In this document: in pieces, positions 15,177 through 24,513 of the stretch
Layout: every line of letters begins with the position of its first letter
Position numbering within the stretch: the stretch's first letter is position 1
IMG/VR virus record: IMGVR_UViG_3300030329_005476
Span: 1 to 34,311 of that record
DNA length: 34,311 bases
Source of the DNA: a virus
Strand: one strand, 5' to 3'
Translations under genes and position numbers: made by a program
Notes under the pieces: model-generated
What the model was told of the DNA's origin: nothing
Seen by the model: the letters and a program-made list of their open reading frames with translations, nothing else
The model's database searches: none

Positions 15177-16110
15177 AATGTTCTTCAAGAAGTTCTTTAT
15201 ATCCCATTATTTGAGAGGCAAGGTCTTTGCTTGCAGAAGCTTTTTGCTTGATTATAGATTCTAATATTTTACCAATTGATGACTTGTATTGTGATTTTGC
15301 CCTTCTTTTTTGTGCTTGAGGAATTGCTGTTGCTGCAAGTCCTCCTGTTAAATCTTTTGCAAGACTATCAAGAAGGGTATAGGCAGATGTTTCTCTAACG
15401 TCTTCTAAAACAGGCTCATAATATGCGTCTTCTTGGCGCTCAATAACATCAGGGTTTAAAGCAGTGACTTCAGACGGGTCTATGCCTGCACCCTCTTCAA
15501 AGCCACCAATCACATTTAATGCATTTGCGATACTATCTGGGTCAAAGAAATCAATTGAGCTTGGGCCTGCTATACCTAGAGTAGCAGTCGATAGCTGAGG
15601 TCCGCCTGTCTCAATCGCCACATCCTCCCAAGGTTTTGCTTGAGTTGTATATTGATAATCCGTAGGGTCATCTGAAACAGCTCCTACGTCTTTTAAAGCA
15701 GTAAGATAATCATCTGGGTTTACAAATATTCGCCCCCCTTCAACATGGTCTGCGTCATACCATCCCCAAGCGTCCCCATATCCGCTCTTAACATCACCAA
15801 CATCAAGAACATAATCTCCAAAGACTTTATCAAGAGCATCCAAGGCTATGTGCCCTAATCCTGAATAATCATAAGTTTGAATTCCTTCTGGAAGAAGTGA
15901 AGATATTCGAGCAATTTCATCGGCAGAAAGACCTCTTAAATCTTTTAAGGAAGCTGAATATGGGTCATAACCATATGTATATTCCCATTTGCCTTGCCCC
16001 GCAGAGCCTCTTTTCTTTTTACTTGTAATTCTTTGAACATCTCCACGAAGTATAAGGTCCTCTAAATCTATAGGGCCGCTCTTATATGGGTTATTAAATC
16101 CGTTTGACAT
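15172..16110 (-). CDS. 312-residue virion protein, paralogue of the gene downstream
   Basis: First member of a duplicated pair. The N-terminal 50 and C-terminal 110 residues align closely with the 304-residue protein at 14236-15150, but the middle (about residues 55-165) is different, as if the copies kept their assembly ends and diverged in an exposed part. TAGGAGAATATAAG gives a good ribosome site. The C-terminal part (SSIGKILESIIKQKASASKD) is an amphipathic helix. Probably structural and encapsidated; exact role unknown. Confidence 0.65.
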   Translation of the reverse strand: MSNGFNNPYKSGPIDLEDLILRGDVQRITSKKKRGSAGQGKWEYTYGYDPYSASLKDLRGLSADEIARISSLLPEGIQTYDYSGLGHIALDALDKVFGDYVLDVGDVKSGYGDAWGWYDADHVEGGRIFVNPDDYLTALKDVGAVSDDPTDYQYTTQAKPWEDVAIETGGPQLSTATLGIAGPSSIDFFDPDSIANALNVIGGFEEGAGIDPSEVTALNPDVIERQEDAYYEPVLEDVRETSAYTLLDSLAKDLTGGLAATAIPQAQKRRAKSQYKSSIGKILESIIKQKASASKDLASQIMGYKELLEEHS

Positions 16111-16122
16111 TCTTATATTCTC

Positions 16123-17208
16123 CTATGTGAGAGGATTTCTAAATCCAGGATTAACTAATTTAGGCGCTCGATACTCAGGGTCCATTGATGCCATGAATGG
16201 GCCATATCCAAGTTTTACAAGAAGCGATAGTAACTGACCTCCCTTAGTTCCTTGGAATTTTGCCAGTTCATCTCCTTGCATAAAAGGAATAAGTTTCTCA
16301 AGCATTGATTCCTGGACTAAGCCTGATGCTGGCTCAATAAAGGGCATGTTAATAGACCTGCTTTTTGCATCAACAACCTGTTCCATAGGTTGAGATAAGT
16401 CTCCTCCTGCCCAGCCAGCTGCCGCCGCTTGTTCTGCAAAGGATTGTCCAGTGCCAGGTCCAACAGGTAGCGCATCTTTTCCTAATTCATAAGGAGTAGC
16501 TATATACGATGCCCACTCCTCAAGAGGACCTTGCACAGGAAGTTTTTTCGGGTCAATAATACCTTGCTCAATTAATCTTTCTTGAACTGTCGCAGGAACT
16601 TCTCCCGATGCAACTTTAGCTACAGATTCAGCTTTACCTAGATTTGTTGGTAATGCTGCTGAAGTTAAGCCGCCCATCATTGTGCTTGCCCTTAGACTAT
16701 CGTCAAGATGCTCTTCAACCTCCTCTACAGCCTCATCAATAAAATCATATTCTTTTGTTCCTTCGTATTTTTCTTTAAGGGCATTAACCTCATCAAGAAG
16801 TCCTTCCTGCCTACTTTTTTCTTCACCATGTGCGGTAATTGCTCCAATAGCACCCTGCATTCCAGACTGAGCTGCCTTGCTCTTAAGAAGAAAATCTACT
16901 ATATTTTTCCCAGTTGCAGCTAATTCTGAGCCACCTGCGGCAGCTGCAAGTGGAGGGGCAAGTCCTGCCAATATTACATTAAGAAGTGCGCTTCCGCCCA
17001 TACCTTTAAGACCTGCCATAAGGGCTGCCTTACCCTTTCCTTTTCCTACTTTATTTTGAAGATTTTTAAGAATTTTGTTAATTTCCGCTACTTTTTCTTT
17101 TTTGCTTTCAATCTGTGAAAGATATGCCATAGCTTGGTCGAACTGTTGTTCAACTTGACTTTCTGGGTCGCCTGCATATCTCTCTGCTAATTCGTGAACT
17201 GATGCCAT
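16123..17208 (-). CDS. 361-residue probable internal virion protein with hydrophobic glycine/alanine segment
   Basis: Residues 15-55 form a coiled coil (ESKKEKVAEINKILKNLQNK), residues about 60-100 are glycine/alanine/leucine-rich (GSALLNVILAGLAPPLAAAA) and could insert into a membrane, 130-175 is a second charged helix, and the rest is proline/glycine-rich and less ordered. This profile, and its place at the head of the ejection-protein block, suggests a small core protein forming part of the DNA-injection channel (compare T7 gp14 in role, not in sequence). AGGAGAAG precedes the ATG. Family not recognised. Confidence 0.6.
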   Translation of the reverse strand: MASVHELAERYAGDPESQVEQQFDQAMAYLSQIESKKEKVAEINKILKNLQNKVGKGKGKAALMAGLKGMGGSALLNVILAGLAPPLAAAAGGSELAATGKNIVDFLLKSKAAQSGMQGAIGAITAHGEEKSRQEGLLDEVNALKEKYEGTKEYDFIDEAVEEVEEHLDDSLRASTMMGGLTSAALPTNLGKAESVAKVASGEVPATVQERLIEQGIIDPKKLPVQGPLEEWASYIATPYELGKDALPVGPGTGQSFAEQAAAAGWAGGDLSQPMEQVVDAKSRSINMPFIEPASGLVQESMLEKLIPFMQGDELAKFQGTKGGQLLSLLVKLGYGPFMASMDPEYRAPKLVNPGFRNPLT

Positions 17209-17267
17209 TTTTCTTCTCCTATCCTAACCAGTAATTTAATACTAATAATTTAATTTTCATAATCAGC

Positions 17268-18908
17268 TTATGAAGTAATATCCCACTTACACACTACAGT
17301 CATAAGTGTATCGTAAGATGTAGATGGAACTGTTACTTTAATTGCATACACCTTGCCTTTTGTCATAGTGTTAACCCCACTCGTCATTGATGAAAAGCTA
17401 ATATCTTGAGTTGTGTCGTCAGCTATATTAACAACAGTGTCTTTTGTTCCTGTAACACTTCCTGGGACCTCAGTTGCATCAGCTGCTTCATATATGTCTA
17501 ATTCTATTGTCCCATTTTGTGCAATCTCACTTCTAAATAATATTTTTTCTATACTTCCATTATAAGGTGCAACCATAGTAGCATACTCAGTAGAGTTGCT
17601 TAAAGTAGTCCTTTCAATAATATACCCAGGTAAAGGGATGTAATAAGATGTTCCTGAAGATGCCATAAAGTTACATATCTTGCTCTCATAATAATATTGA
17701 ACAGTTGTTGGTGTTGAGGCAGCTAAAGAGTTTCCATCTGTTATCTGTATATCATCACCATGTTCATTTGTAAAGTATAATTCATTAGGAGAACCTGTTT
17801 TAACCCATATCTGTCCATAACCAGACACATCAGAAACAGCTCCAGGCAATTCTTTTAAAAGTATAGAATTGTCTGATTTAAAGGCAGAACCAACAGGTGC
17901 AACTAAAGTCATATTACCATCAGGAGTTATTTGCAATTCTCCATCAGGGTCTAAAATTAAATGACCTACCGTAGCACCATCATCAACAGTAGCTAAAGTA
18001 GTTGCTCCTGATGCACCTATTGCAATATTGAAAAAATCAGCTTGGTCAGCATTATGATACATTCTAAGTCTATTTGAACTAATATTAGCTATAGTAGTTC
18101 CTGACCATTTAAAGTCAATTATCCCATCTTCAGAATCAATATTAATAGTTCCATCAACATCTAATGTTAAATCTGCAGCATGGGCCGCAGAATCATTAGT
18201 AGTTATCGTTGTAGCTCCATGAGCTTCTGTTTTAATAGATAAGTAATCATCTGTTGAAGCTCCACCATTTTCATATAAATAAAACCAAGAAGCAGAATGA
18301 TGAATTTGAAAGTCACCAAATAATGTGCCAGCATTTTTAAGTCCTATTTTATCGCTTGCGCTCGATAATACAGCATCAAGATAAATATCTCCATCAGCGT
18401 CTAAAGTTAAATGTGCTACCGCTGTATCAGCATCTATAGTAGTTATCGTAGTTGCTCCTTCAGCTCCAATACTTATATCAAAAAAGTCAGCCTCATTCGC
18501 ATCGTCAAATATTCTAAATCTTGTATTATCACAATCAAATACAAAATGCTTGGCAGTATCGTCATATATACTAACTTTTCCACCATCAGCATTTAATTCA
18601 ATATCATTTCCTGAATCAAGGGTAAGGCTGCCTAAAACGGAGTAAGTAGAAGAAAGTCGTCTGGACGCTCCTATGGCTTTTTGAATATTATTTATTTGAT
18701 TTTCAAGAGAATTAAATGAATCCCCTACCTTAACCCCTTGCCATTTCCCATTTGCCTTAATATATAGTTTTAATGCTTCGGGAGTAGTTCTAAATGTAAT
18801 ATCTCCTTCTTTACCATCTTTGTTAGAAGGAATTCCTTTTCCGATAGTGGGAACTGATGCCTTTCTTGAATCAAGGTTTCTTGTTGTGTGGGTACTTCTA
18901 ATACTCAT
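17268..18908 (-). CDS. Tail fibre/appendage protein (546 aa)
   Basis: The N-terminus (SIRSTHTTRNLDSRKASVPT and GKEGDITFRT) is a likely virion-attachment part, followed by a short coiled coil at 65-78 (SLENQINNIQKAI). Residues about 85-350 hold at least three copies of a beta repeat in which F-F-D/N-I-x-I-G-A-x-G-A-T-T is followed by a D-A/G-x-x-x-L-T/I-L-D-x-D-G phrase, typical of trimeric beta-helical shafts. After residue 420 comes a separate domain starting near YYYESKICNFMASSG that may bind the host receptor. The start overlaps the stop of the nozzle gene (TAATG). Host attachment is the likely role. Confidence 0.75.
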   Translation of the reverse strand: MSIRSTHTTRNLDSRKASVPTIGKGIPSNKDGKEGDITFRTTPEALKLYIKANGKWQGVKVGDSFNSLENQINNIQKAIGASRRLSSTYSVLGSLTLDSGNDIELNADGGKVSIYDDTAKHFVFDCDNTRFRIFDDANEADFFDISIGAEGATTITTIDADTAVAHLTLDADGDIYLDAVLSSASDKIGLKNAGTLFGDFQIHHSASWFYLYENGGASTDDYLSIKTEAHGATTITTNDSAAHAADLTLDVDGTINIDSEDGIIDFKWSGTTIANISSNRLRMYHNADQADFFNIAIGASGATTLATVDDGATVGHLILDPDGELQITPDGNMTLVAPVGSAFKSDNSILLKELPGAVSDVSGYGQIWVKTGSPNELYFTNEHGDDIQITDGNSLAASTPTTVQYYYESKICNFMASSGTSYYIPLPGYIIERTTLSNSTEYATMVAPYNGSIEKILFRSEIAQNGTIELDIYEAADATEVPGSVTGTKDTVVNIADDTTQDISFSSMTSGVNTMTKGKVYAIKVTVPSTSYDTLMTVVCKWDITS

Positions 18909-21900
18909 TACTTAACTCGTTTAGGTCTGAATATTATTGTAATGTCATTAATTTCAAAGTCTGGGGAAACTGCTCCTAAGATATATTTTGAGCTACTTGT
19001 TATCGAGTTCCCATATCCACGCTCTGTAAATGTGCTAACTGTAGCTGTTTGATTGCTTGTATTGTAGGAAGTTATCCTTCTAACATTATATCTTGCAGGG
19101 CCATCATAAATACTTAAAATATAATTACTATAATCTGTACTTTCCAAGTCTCCATGAAGTCTTGCTGTTGTTGTTCCCCCTGATACACAGGTAGTTGCTC
19201 CAGGAGAACTTGTTCCCACAGGGTTTGAAGAAAGAACAAGCTGAATACTTTTAATATTATTAATTGATGCCGATGGTTTTAATTCGGCCACCTGCCATTC
19301 TCCAGATGTATTTAAAAATCCTTTTCCTGCAGCTGTATCATAATAGGTTGAATTGCTAAATGTGGAGCTTGTTGTCCCACTTCCGTTTGTTCCATACAGC
19401 ATCTTAACGCCTGAGTGTCCTGTCGTTTTATATGTAACATATATTTTGTATATTTTTTTATCTACTGAGGGGCTTCCAAAATCAAAATCTTTGGATTTCC
19501 ACAAAGGATATGTATCTGTGCTTAAGGTTGGGTCTCCCTCTCCATCTGAATCATTGCTCCATTTATAAAAATTAACCTCTGTATTATCGGTAGCAGTGAC
19601 ATATGCAAACACCATATTTCTATGTATATTTATGAAATTACTATAATATTGTCCACCTGCATCTGAGGTCACAGTTGGAAAAAGATTTCCCCAAAAATAT
19701 GATTGATAGGCATTAAGTTCTAAATCATATAAAAGCCATATGCTATTACCACTACTCTTTATTTCTGGACTAAATATAAGTCTGTTACTTCTTTCGTCAT
19801 ATCCTATTAAAGAAGTAGCTCCTATAGTGAAACCATCGCTCTGAAGGTGGCGAGTCAAACATTCAACCCCTTTCCCATCAAAGAACCATAAACCTATATC
19901 ATTTATCCATGCAATACCGTTACTTGTTTTTACTACCTGGTGAGGCTTATTAACACCTGTATTAGGGTGCTCAGACTCAATAACGTCAAACTCTCCCGAT
20001 ATATTTAATATATATAATTTATCTTTTTTAAATTGAAGGAGTCTATCTCCAAATGATTCAAGTGCTGTAATTTCATCACCATCACCAACAGCAACATCAA
20101 GAAAATTAGTTTCAGGAAATATATCGAATCTATTGATAGGGCTTTTTATCATTCTATCAGGATAACTTCTGCCTCCTTGCCTTATGTTCCCTATATATAC
20201 TCTTCTTCCAGCAAGAGCAGATACGTTGAACTTGGCATCAATAATTGTCTCTGGGGAAAATCTATTTTCTGTTATATATGTATAAATTGGCTTCCCCTTA
20301 AGTTCTGTTTTTATGGTTGAACATTTTCCTGTACTGCTATAATCACTTGATTGTGCGAGGATTCGTTCATCTTCCGTATCTGCAAATATTTGATAAGTTC
20401 CTTTATCAAAATTAACACTTGAAAATAATAACCAATCAGGAGAAGAAGATTCATTTGTCACATCTTTCATATATATTTTAAATCCATTAATTCTTGGATT
20501 CCAAGTGCCATGATTGTTTCCATTTTTATATCTAAATTTTATTACACACTCAGGTATTGTTCTCTCTCCTGTCCAATCAACAGTAACATCTCGAGATAGT
20601 TCTTGAACTTTATAAATCTTAGAATTATCAGTAATGGCAAGTGCAGTTGTGCCATTATAACCCCTTCCTTTTGTGTTTGTGCCTCCAACCCCAACTCTCA
20701 AGTCATTACTGTTTTTGCTATCTACTCTTAATTGCTCATGATATTCGTGATAATAACTATCATAATTTGCACTATCTCCAGCAACATCAATCTGTATAAT
20801 GTCTCCAGCTGAAAAATCATCTCCTCTATCAACAGCAATGGTCGTGCCATCATCAGCTATTCCTGAGCCATTATCAACTAGGTTGGTCGTATTATTACTT
20901 GAATTTGTTTTAACCTCTAGCTTATGCCCCATAGTCATTAGTGACTCTTGTACTTCTTGCCCTGGTCCATCATATGTAAATGACATTGCAAAATTCCATT
21001 TTCTTTTTAAATCAGGAGGAATCAGCTCTTGGTCAGCTACGCTTGATGCCTTGCCAAGCAATTGACGAACTTGAGTTGTTCCAGAAATATTTCCAACCTT
21101 ATCATGAGACCCATGATAGAAGTAAACTTTGCTATTATCAGCGCTACTTCTCTTCCCCTCATATATTCCATTTATCTCTGGCAGTCCTGTTTGTCCTGTA
21201 ATTTCAATATATGCAGTATCTGCCCATTTATCATAGTCATCATCGCTACTATTCAAAAATGGCATGTCATCTTCACCTAAAGTGACCTCAATAGCTCCTG
21301 GGATTGATGTTGATGCTTCTTCTAAATCTACCCAGGAACCAGTTATATCAGCATAATATTGCTCTGCTGTGGCATCATGTTCATCAATGTAAAAAATAGC
21401 ATCATCATTATCAATCCTAAAAGTTGTTGAGGTTTCGACTGAGCTTACAGTCCAAGTATTATTATAAGTTGACATATTCTCGTTGTCTCCACTAAGGTCT
21501 ACCATTCCACTTATAACTATCTCGTCCCCCTCAGTAAATCCATGAGCACTGCTTGTATAAACTCTAGGGTTCGTAATAGGTATTCCTGTACCTGGGCATT
21601 CAATACGAGTTATTCCAACGCTAAGTCCTCCTGATGCAAATTCAAGCGCAACTTTTTCTCCCTCTCTTGGATGCCATCCTGATGATGGAGTCCCATCTGT
21701 TCCATAATTTATTTCATTCACAACCGTTAAAGATGGCTTTCCTTTGCTTTGTTCTGTCCAACTTACATTAGTTGGAGATGTTAAATATGAAGGATAACCC
21801 TTTCTCATATTGTTTGGAGGCTGTGGAGTCTGAATGTCTTCAGTCCATTCATTTACAGAAGTTGAGTTAGAACATTCAAATAATCTATCTTTTTTAATGT

Positions 21901-23020
21901 GTCCAAAATATTTAGGAACATTAGCGTAATAAATGATTGAATTATCTGAGTGAGTTGTTGCTTTTGTATTTGCAAAGCCTCTAATCACTACAATACTTGT
22001 TCCACTAGAAGAACCAGTAGTCACATACATAACCTCTTGGTCAATTTGTATAATAGAACCTTTAGCGATTGTTCCGCTTGTAGTTACAAGTTTTGCTTGG
22101 TCTTTTAATATTGCTCCATTAAGAGTATAGTTTGTGTTTTGAACATCAAAATTTGAATCACATACCCTTAATCCTCCATCAACATTATAATAATTAGGCT
22201 TAACTGTTGCTGTTCTGCTGCCAAGAGAAAACTTAGATGAATGCCAAGTAGTTGTATCTAAGTCATATATATCAATATCAGCAGCGTCATTTAAAATTAT
22301 TAAATCATTAAAGGCATCATCAGCTTCTTGAAAAGCTTTGAAGCAATATACATTATCAATTGTTCCTGCTCCTGCACAAGCTGATTGGTCTGCGGTAAAC
22401 CATAAATGACTTCTATCTGTTGGTGCAGTAAACTCAACCATATGAGTTCCAATATCATAATCTGCAGCAGATATATATGTCTCATCTGGAGAGCTTCCCG
22501 TAGCCTGATTAGCTCCTCCAATTGCAAGGTTTAGCGATGCTGCACCTACATCAAACCACAACTGATAGGTTACATCAGCATCTATTGCTCCCCCTCCAAG
22601 AGTATTGATTAATGAAGCATCTTCAGCATCAGAATATTGAAAAGCTGCTAATCCAGAACTTCCGCTATTAATATCCCAGCCATCATCATTTCCTCCTGCG
22701 TCTCTATCAGCCCAATTACTTGCAAAATCAGTTCCATTTTGAATAATATCTGTTCTTCCAAGATTATAGTCATGAGAAAATGCATGAAGTCCATATCCCT
22801 GCTCATAGCCTCCAGAAGATGCAGTAATGTCTGAGGTTGTATGACCATTTAAATTCGTCTTATCATACAATGATTTTCCATTTCCCTCAGTTATAAGTCT
22901 TCCAGGACTTCTAGTTGATAGGCGTGATAAAACATTTTGATTATCAGCAATATCTCTTGGGTCAAACTTATTATTTGACCCCCCATGAAACTCTAATATT
23001 TTAAACTCTTGTTTGGCCAC
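18908..23020 (-). CDS. Tail nozzle / tail tubular protein B-like protein (1370 aa) with inserted binding domain
   Basis: Residues 1-60 (EFHGGSNNKFDPRDIADNQN) look like the opening of podoviral nozzle proteins. The stretch at about 1040-1100, with LLQFKKDKLYILNISGEFDV and GIAWINDIGLWFFDGKGVE, is the beta-propeller phrase seen in T7 gp12-like proteins. Unlike T7 gp12 (about 800 aa), this one is much longer: residues about 95-235 resemble a carbohydrate-binding beta-sandwich (ending AGTIDNVYCFKAF), and further beta-rich inserts lie at 330-800. The start is GTG directly after the previous TAA, with no Shine-Dalgarno site, so coupling is likely. Probable distal tail tube with sugar-binding decoration. 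Confidence 0.72.
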   Translation of the reverse strand: MAKQEFKILEFHGGSNNKFDPRDIADNQNVLSRLSTRSPGRLITEGNGKSLYDKTNLNGHTTSDITASSGGYEQGYGLHAFSHDYNLGRTDIIQNGTDFASNWADRDAGGNDDGWDINSGSSGLAAFQYSDAEDASLINTLGGGAIDADVTYQLWFDVGAASLNLAIGGANQATGSSPDETYISAADYDIGTHMVEFTAPTDRSHLWFTADQSACAGAGTIDNVYCFKAFQEADDAFNDLIILNDAADIDIYDLDTTTWHSSKFSLGSRTATVKPNYYNVDGGLRVCDSNFDVQNTNYTLNGAILKDQAKLVTTSGTIAKGSIIQIDQEVMYVTTGSSSGTSIVVIRGFANTKATTHSDNSIIYYANVPKYFGHIKKDRLFECSNSTSVNEWTEDIQTPQPPNNMRKGYPSYLTSPTNVSWTEQSKGKPSLTVVNEINYGTDGTPSSGWHPREGEKVALEFASGGLSVGITRIECPGTGIPITNPRVYTSSAHGFTEGDEIVISGMVDLSGDNENMSTYNNTWTVSSVETSTTFRIDNDDAIFYIDEHDATAEQYYADITGSWVDLEEASTSIPGAIEVTLGEDDMPFLNSSDDDYDKWADTAYIEITGQTGLPEINGIYEGKRSSADNSKVYFYHGSHDKVGNISGTTQVRQLLGKASSVADQELIPPDLKRKWNFAMSFTYDGPGQEVQESLMTMGHKLEVKTNSSNNTTNLVDNGSGIADDGTTIAVDRGDDFSAGDIIQIDVAGDSANYDSYYHEYHEQLRVDSKNSNDLRVGVGGTNTKGRGYNGTTALAITDNSKIYKVQELSRDVTVDWTGERTIPECVIKFRYKNGNNHGTWNPRINGFKIYMKDVTNESSSPDWLLFSSVNFDKGTYQIFADTEDERILAQSSDYSSTGKCSTIKTELKGKPIYTYITENRFSPETIIDAKFNVSALAGRRVYIGNIRQGGRSYPDRMIKSPINRFDIFPETNFLDVAVGDGDEITALESFGDRLLQFKKDKLYILNISGEFDVIESEHPNTGVNKPHQVVKTSNGIAWINDIGLWFFDGKGVECLTRHLQSDGFTIGATSLIGYDERSNRLIFSPEIKSSGNSIWLLYDLELNAYQSYFWGNLFPTVTSDAGGQYYSNFINIHRNMVFAYVTATDNTEVNFYKWSNDSDGEGDPTLSTDTYPLWKSKDFDFGSPSVDKKIYKIYVTYKTTGHSGVKMLYGTNGSGTTSSTFSNSTYYDTAAGKGFLNTSGEWQVAELKPSASINNIKSIQLVLSSNPVGTSSPGATTCVSGGTTTARLHGDLESTDYSNYILSIYDGPARYNVRRITSYNTSNQTATVSTFTERGYGNSITSSSKYILGAVSPDFEINDITIIFRPKRVK

Positions 23021-23173
23021 TTATAATAATTTATCTTTACAAACTGCCCATACTTTATCGTCTAATTTATTTTTAGAAGATGATACTAAATAATCTCCAA
23101 CTTTAACGAAAACTTCTTTTAATATTTTTTCGCTAAATAAATTTTTAATAATTATTGATATTACTTTCTTCAT
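23021..23173 (-). CDS. 50-residue basic helical peptide
   Basis: ATG 23173 follows AAGGAG by 6 nt and overlaps the preceding TGA (ATGA). The peptide begins MKKVISIIIKNLFSEKILKE and ends NKLDDKVWAVCKDKLL; it is amphipathic and basic rather than a full membrane span. Similar short peptides with an N-K-L-D-D-K phrase occur beside lysis genes in marine phages, function unknown. Its stop touches the GTG of the nozzle gene with no gap. Confidence 0.6.
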   Translation of the reverse strand: MKKVISIIIKNLFSEKILKEVFVKVGDYLVSSSKNKLDDKVWAVCKDKLL

Positions 23174-23361
23174 TTTTTCTCCTTGTTTTTATCAATTAAT
23201 AGCATCTCGATTAATCTTCCTTGTTGAAATACTACTCTCTCTAGTTCATCAATTCTTTCATCTGCATCGTTAGGCTCCTCAACATACTTCATTACCTTGT
23301 ATAGATTAAACTGCTTTGCAAGCAAGCCTACTATTTTATTAATCACCATCTTCTGAAGCAT
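23170..23361 (-). CDS. 63-residue small protein, amphipathic with coiled-coil end
   Basis: The ATG at 23361 follows GGGAGG with 6-nt spacing and lies 23 nt inside the previous gene. Residues 1-26 (MLQKMVINKIVGLLAKQFNL) are amphipathic and moderately hydrophobic; residues 33-60 (DADERIDELERVVFQQGRLI) form a coiled coil. It could be a spanin-like or holin-accessory peptide, but it has no lipobox and no clear transmembrane helix. Family unknown. Confidence 0.58.
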   Translation of the reverse strand: MLQKMVINKIVGLLAKQFNLYKVMKYVEEPNDADERIDELERVVFQQGRLIEMLLIDKNKEKK

Positions 23362-23725
23362 TAGGAACCTCCCATTTACTTAAGTCTAACATTTGTAGCG
23401 GTCTTTCAATTACATGGTCTTTAAGCTTATCATTTTGGATTTGAACTTTGGTTCCACCTTTAACAAAAGGTTTTCCATTAGCCATTCCAATATCATAGCA
23501 AAAGAATGTACATTTCCAAAAACCACATCTTATTACTCTTGCAGGCCTTCCATCTAAGATTACAACATCGTCAGTATTTAAATCCTTGCCTGCGAAAATT
23601 TTTATGGATTCGACTACGGATTCAATAGTCGACTTAAATAATAAAAGAGCAACCCCAGATACAAATAACCATACCCAATTCCCAAAGAATCCCTCTGCTT
23701 GTCTCTGTAATTCCTCTTCGTTCAT
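23339..23725 (-). CDS. MscS-like mini membrane protein
   Basis: A 128-residue protein with one hydrophobic helix (residues 16-33, NWVWLFVSGVALLLFKST) and then a beta domain at 44-110. That domain resembles the cytoplasmic beta domain of MscS mechanosensitive channels: D-D-V-V-I-L-D-G, then ARVIRCGFWKCTFF, then GTKVQIQNDKLKDHVIERPL, where Q-N-D-K-L matches the family's P-N-x-x-L position. Full MscS has three membrane helices and about 286 residues. In this location it may form or regulate a pore during lysis, or help membrane passage. Start: ATG 2 nt after the upstream stop, weak GGAAAA site. The MscS call is from pattern, not a search. Confidence 0.55.
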   Translation of the reverse strand: MNEEELQRQAEGFFGNWVWLFVSGVALLLFKSTIESVVESIKIFAGKDLNTDDVVILDGRPARVIRCGFWKCTFFCYDIGMANGKPFVKGGTKVQIQNDKLKDHVIERPLQMLDLSKWEVPNASEDGD

Positions 23726-23727
23726 AT

Positions 23728-24507
23728 TTATTTTCCATCAATCAATTCACCCCATAATGAGGTTCTTCCATCTATTATCTGTATTACATGTACAGTAAAA
23801 TGTCCTTTTGTAAAAAAATCAACAATTGCAAATGCATGTGCCCAGTTAATTGGTCTTCCACCAAGCCATGTATTTTGCTCATCTCTCATATCCTTTAGGC
23901 ACCCAATGCTCCAAGCTGACTTTTGACCATCCATATGTGTTACTGAACTCTGCTGTATGTCGTGATGATGACCATACATTACATTCGTTCCAAGACGTAT
24001 CAGATGATTTCTTGTATGCTGAACTCCCGCAAAATGATGGCCATGATAAAAGTGTAGTTTCCCAATCTTGAGATACTTTCCTGCTTGGTAATACTTGTAA
24101 TTTCTTTCTTTCAGTTTTACGCATTCTTCAAACCTATAGTTAGTTAAGTATGGATTTTCATCAACAAAACGATTCATCCAATCATCATGATTTCCTTCAA
24201 TCATGTATTTTTCTTTACAATTAGCCTTATCTAAGGACTCATCAATTAAATCCATGCCCTTATTTACGTCTTTAACGTCTTTTTCTATAAAAGGTAACTG
24301 ATACTCTAGGGGTGGTCTTTTTTTCTTCTTCCATTGCCAATGAGAGCAACCATGCCACTCACCTACGTCACCTAAATCTATATAGACATCAGGCTTTACT
24401 ATTTCTATTGCTTTCTTAACTACATTTATTGCTTTTTTATCATGTAGTGGAAAGTGTTTGTCTGGCGTTACAAATACACGCTTTACAACGCCTTTATCAT
24501 TATTCAT
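23728..24507 (-). CDS. Calcineurin-like metallophosphoesterase
   Basis: A 259-residue two-metal phosphoesterase. Motifs in order: D16-x-H18 (TPDKHFP), G46-D47 (DLGDVGEWH), GNHD at 105-108, the histidine cluster YHGHH around 154-158, and MYGHHHD around 177-183. This is the full metal-binding set, so it should be active on a phosphodiester or phosphomonoester; the substrate cannot be told. It lies between a holin-like gene and the MscS-like gene. Possible roles include nucleotide or protein dephosphorylation, DNA processing, or interfering with host cyclic-nucleotide signalling. An AGG lies 6-8 nt before the ATG. Confidence 0.88.
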   Translation of the reverse strand: MNNDKGVVKRVFVTPDKHFPLHDKKAINVVKKAIEIVKPDVYIDLGDVGEWHGCSHWQWKKKKRPPLEYQLPFIEKDVKDVNKGMDLIDESLDKANCKEKYMIEGNHDDWMNRFVDENPYLTNYRFEECVKLKERNYKYYQAGKYLKIGKLHFYHGHHFAGVQHTRNHLIRLGTNVMYGHHHDIQQSSVTHMDGQKSAWSIGCLKDMRDEQNTWLGGRPINWAHAFAIVDFFTKGHFTVHVIQIIDGRTSLWGELIDGK

Positions 24508-24513
24508 AAAAAC

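Noticed and set aside
17219-17260. 13-codon frame (MKIKLLVLNYWLG) in the gap between the second fibre and the 361-aa gene
   Set aside because: Too short and without a ribosome site; the gap is simply AT-rich with a repeated TTAAATTA.
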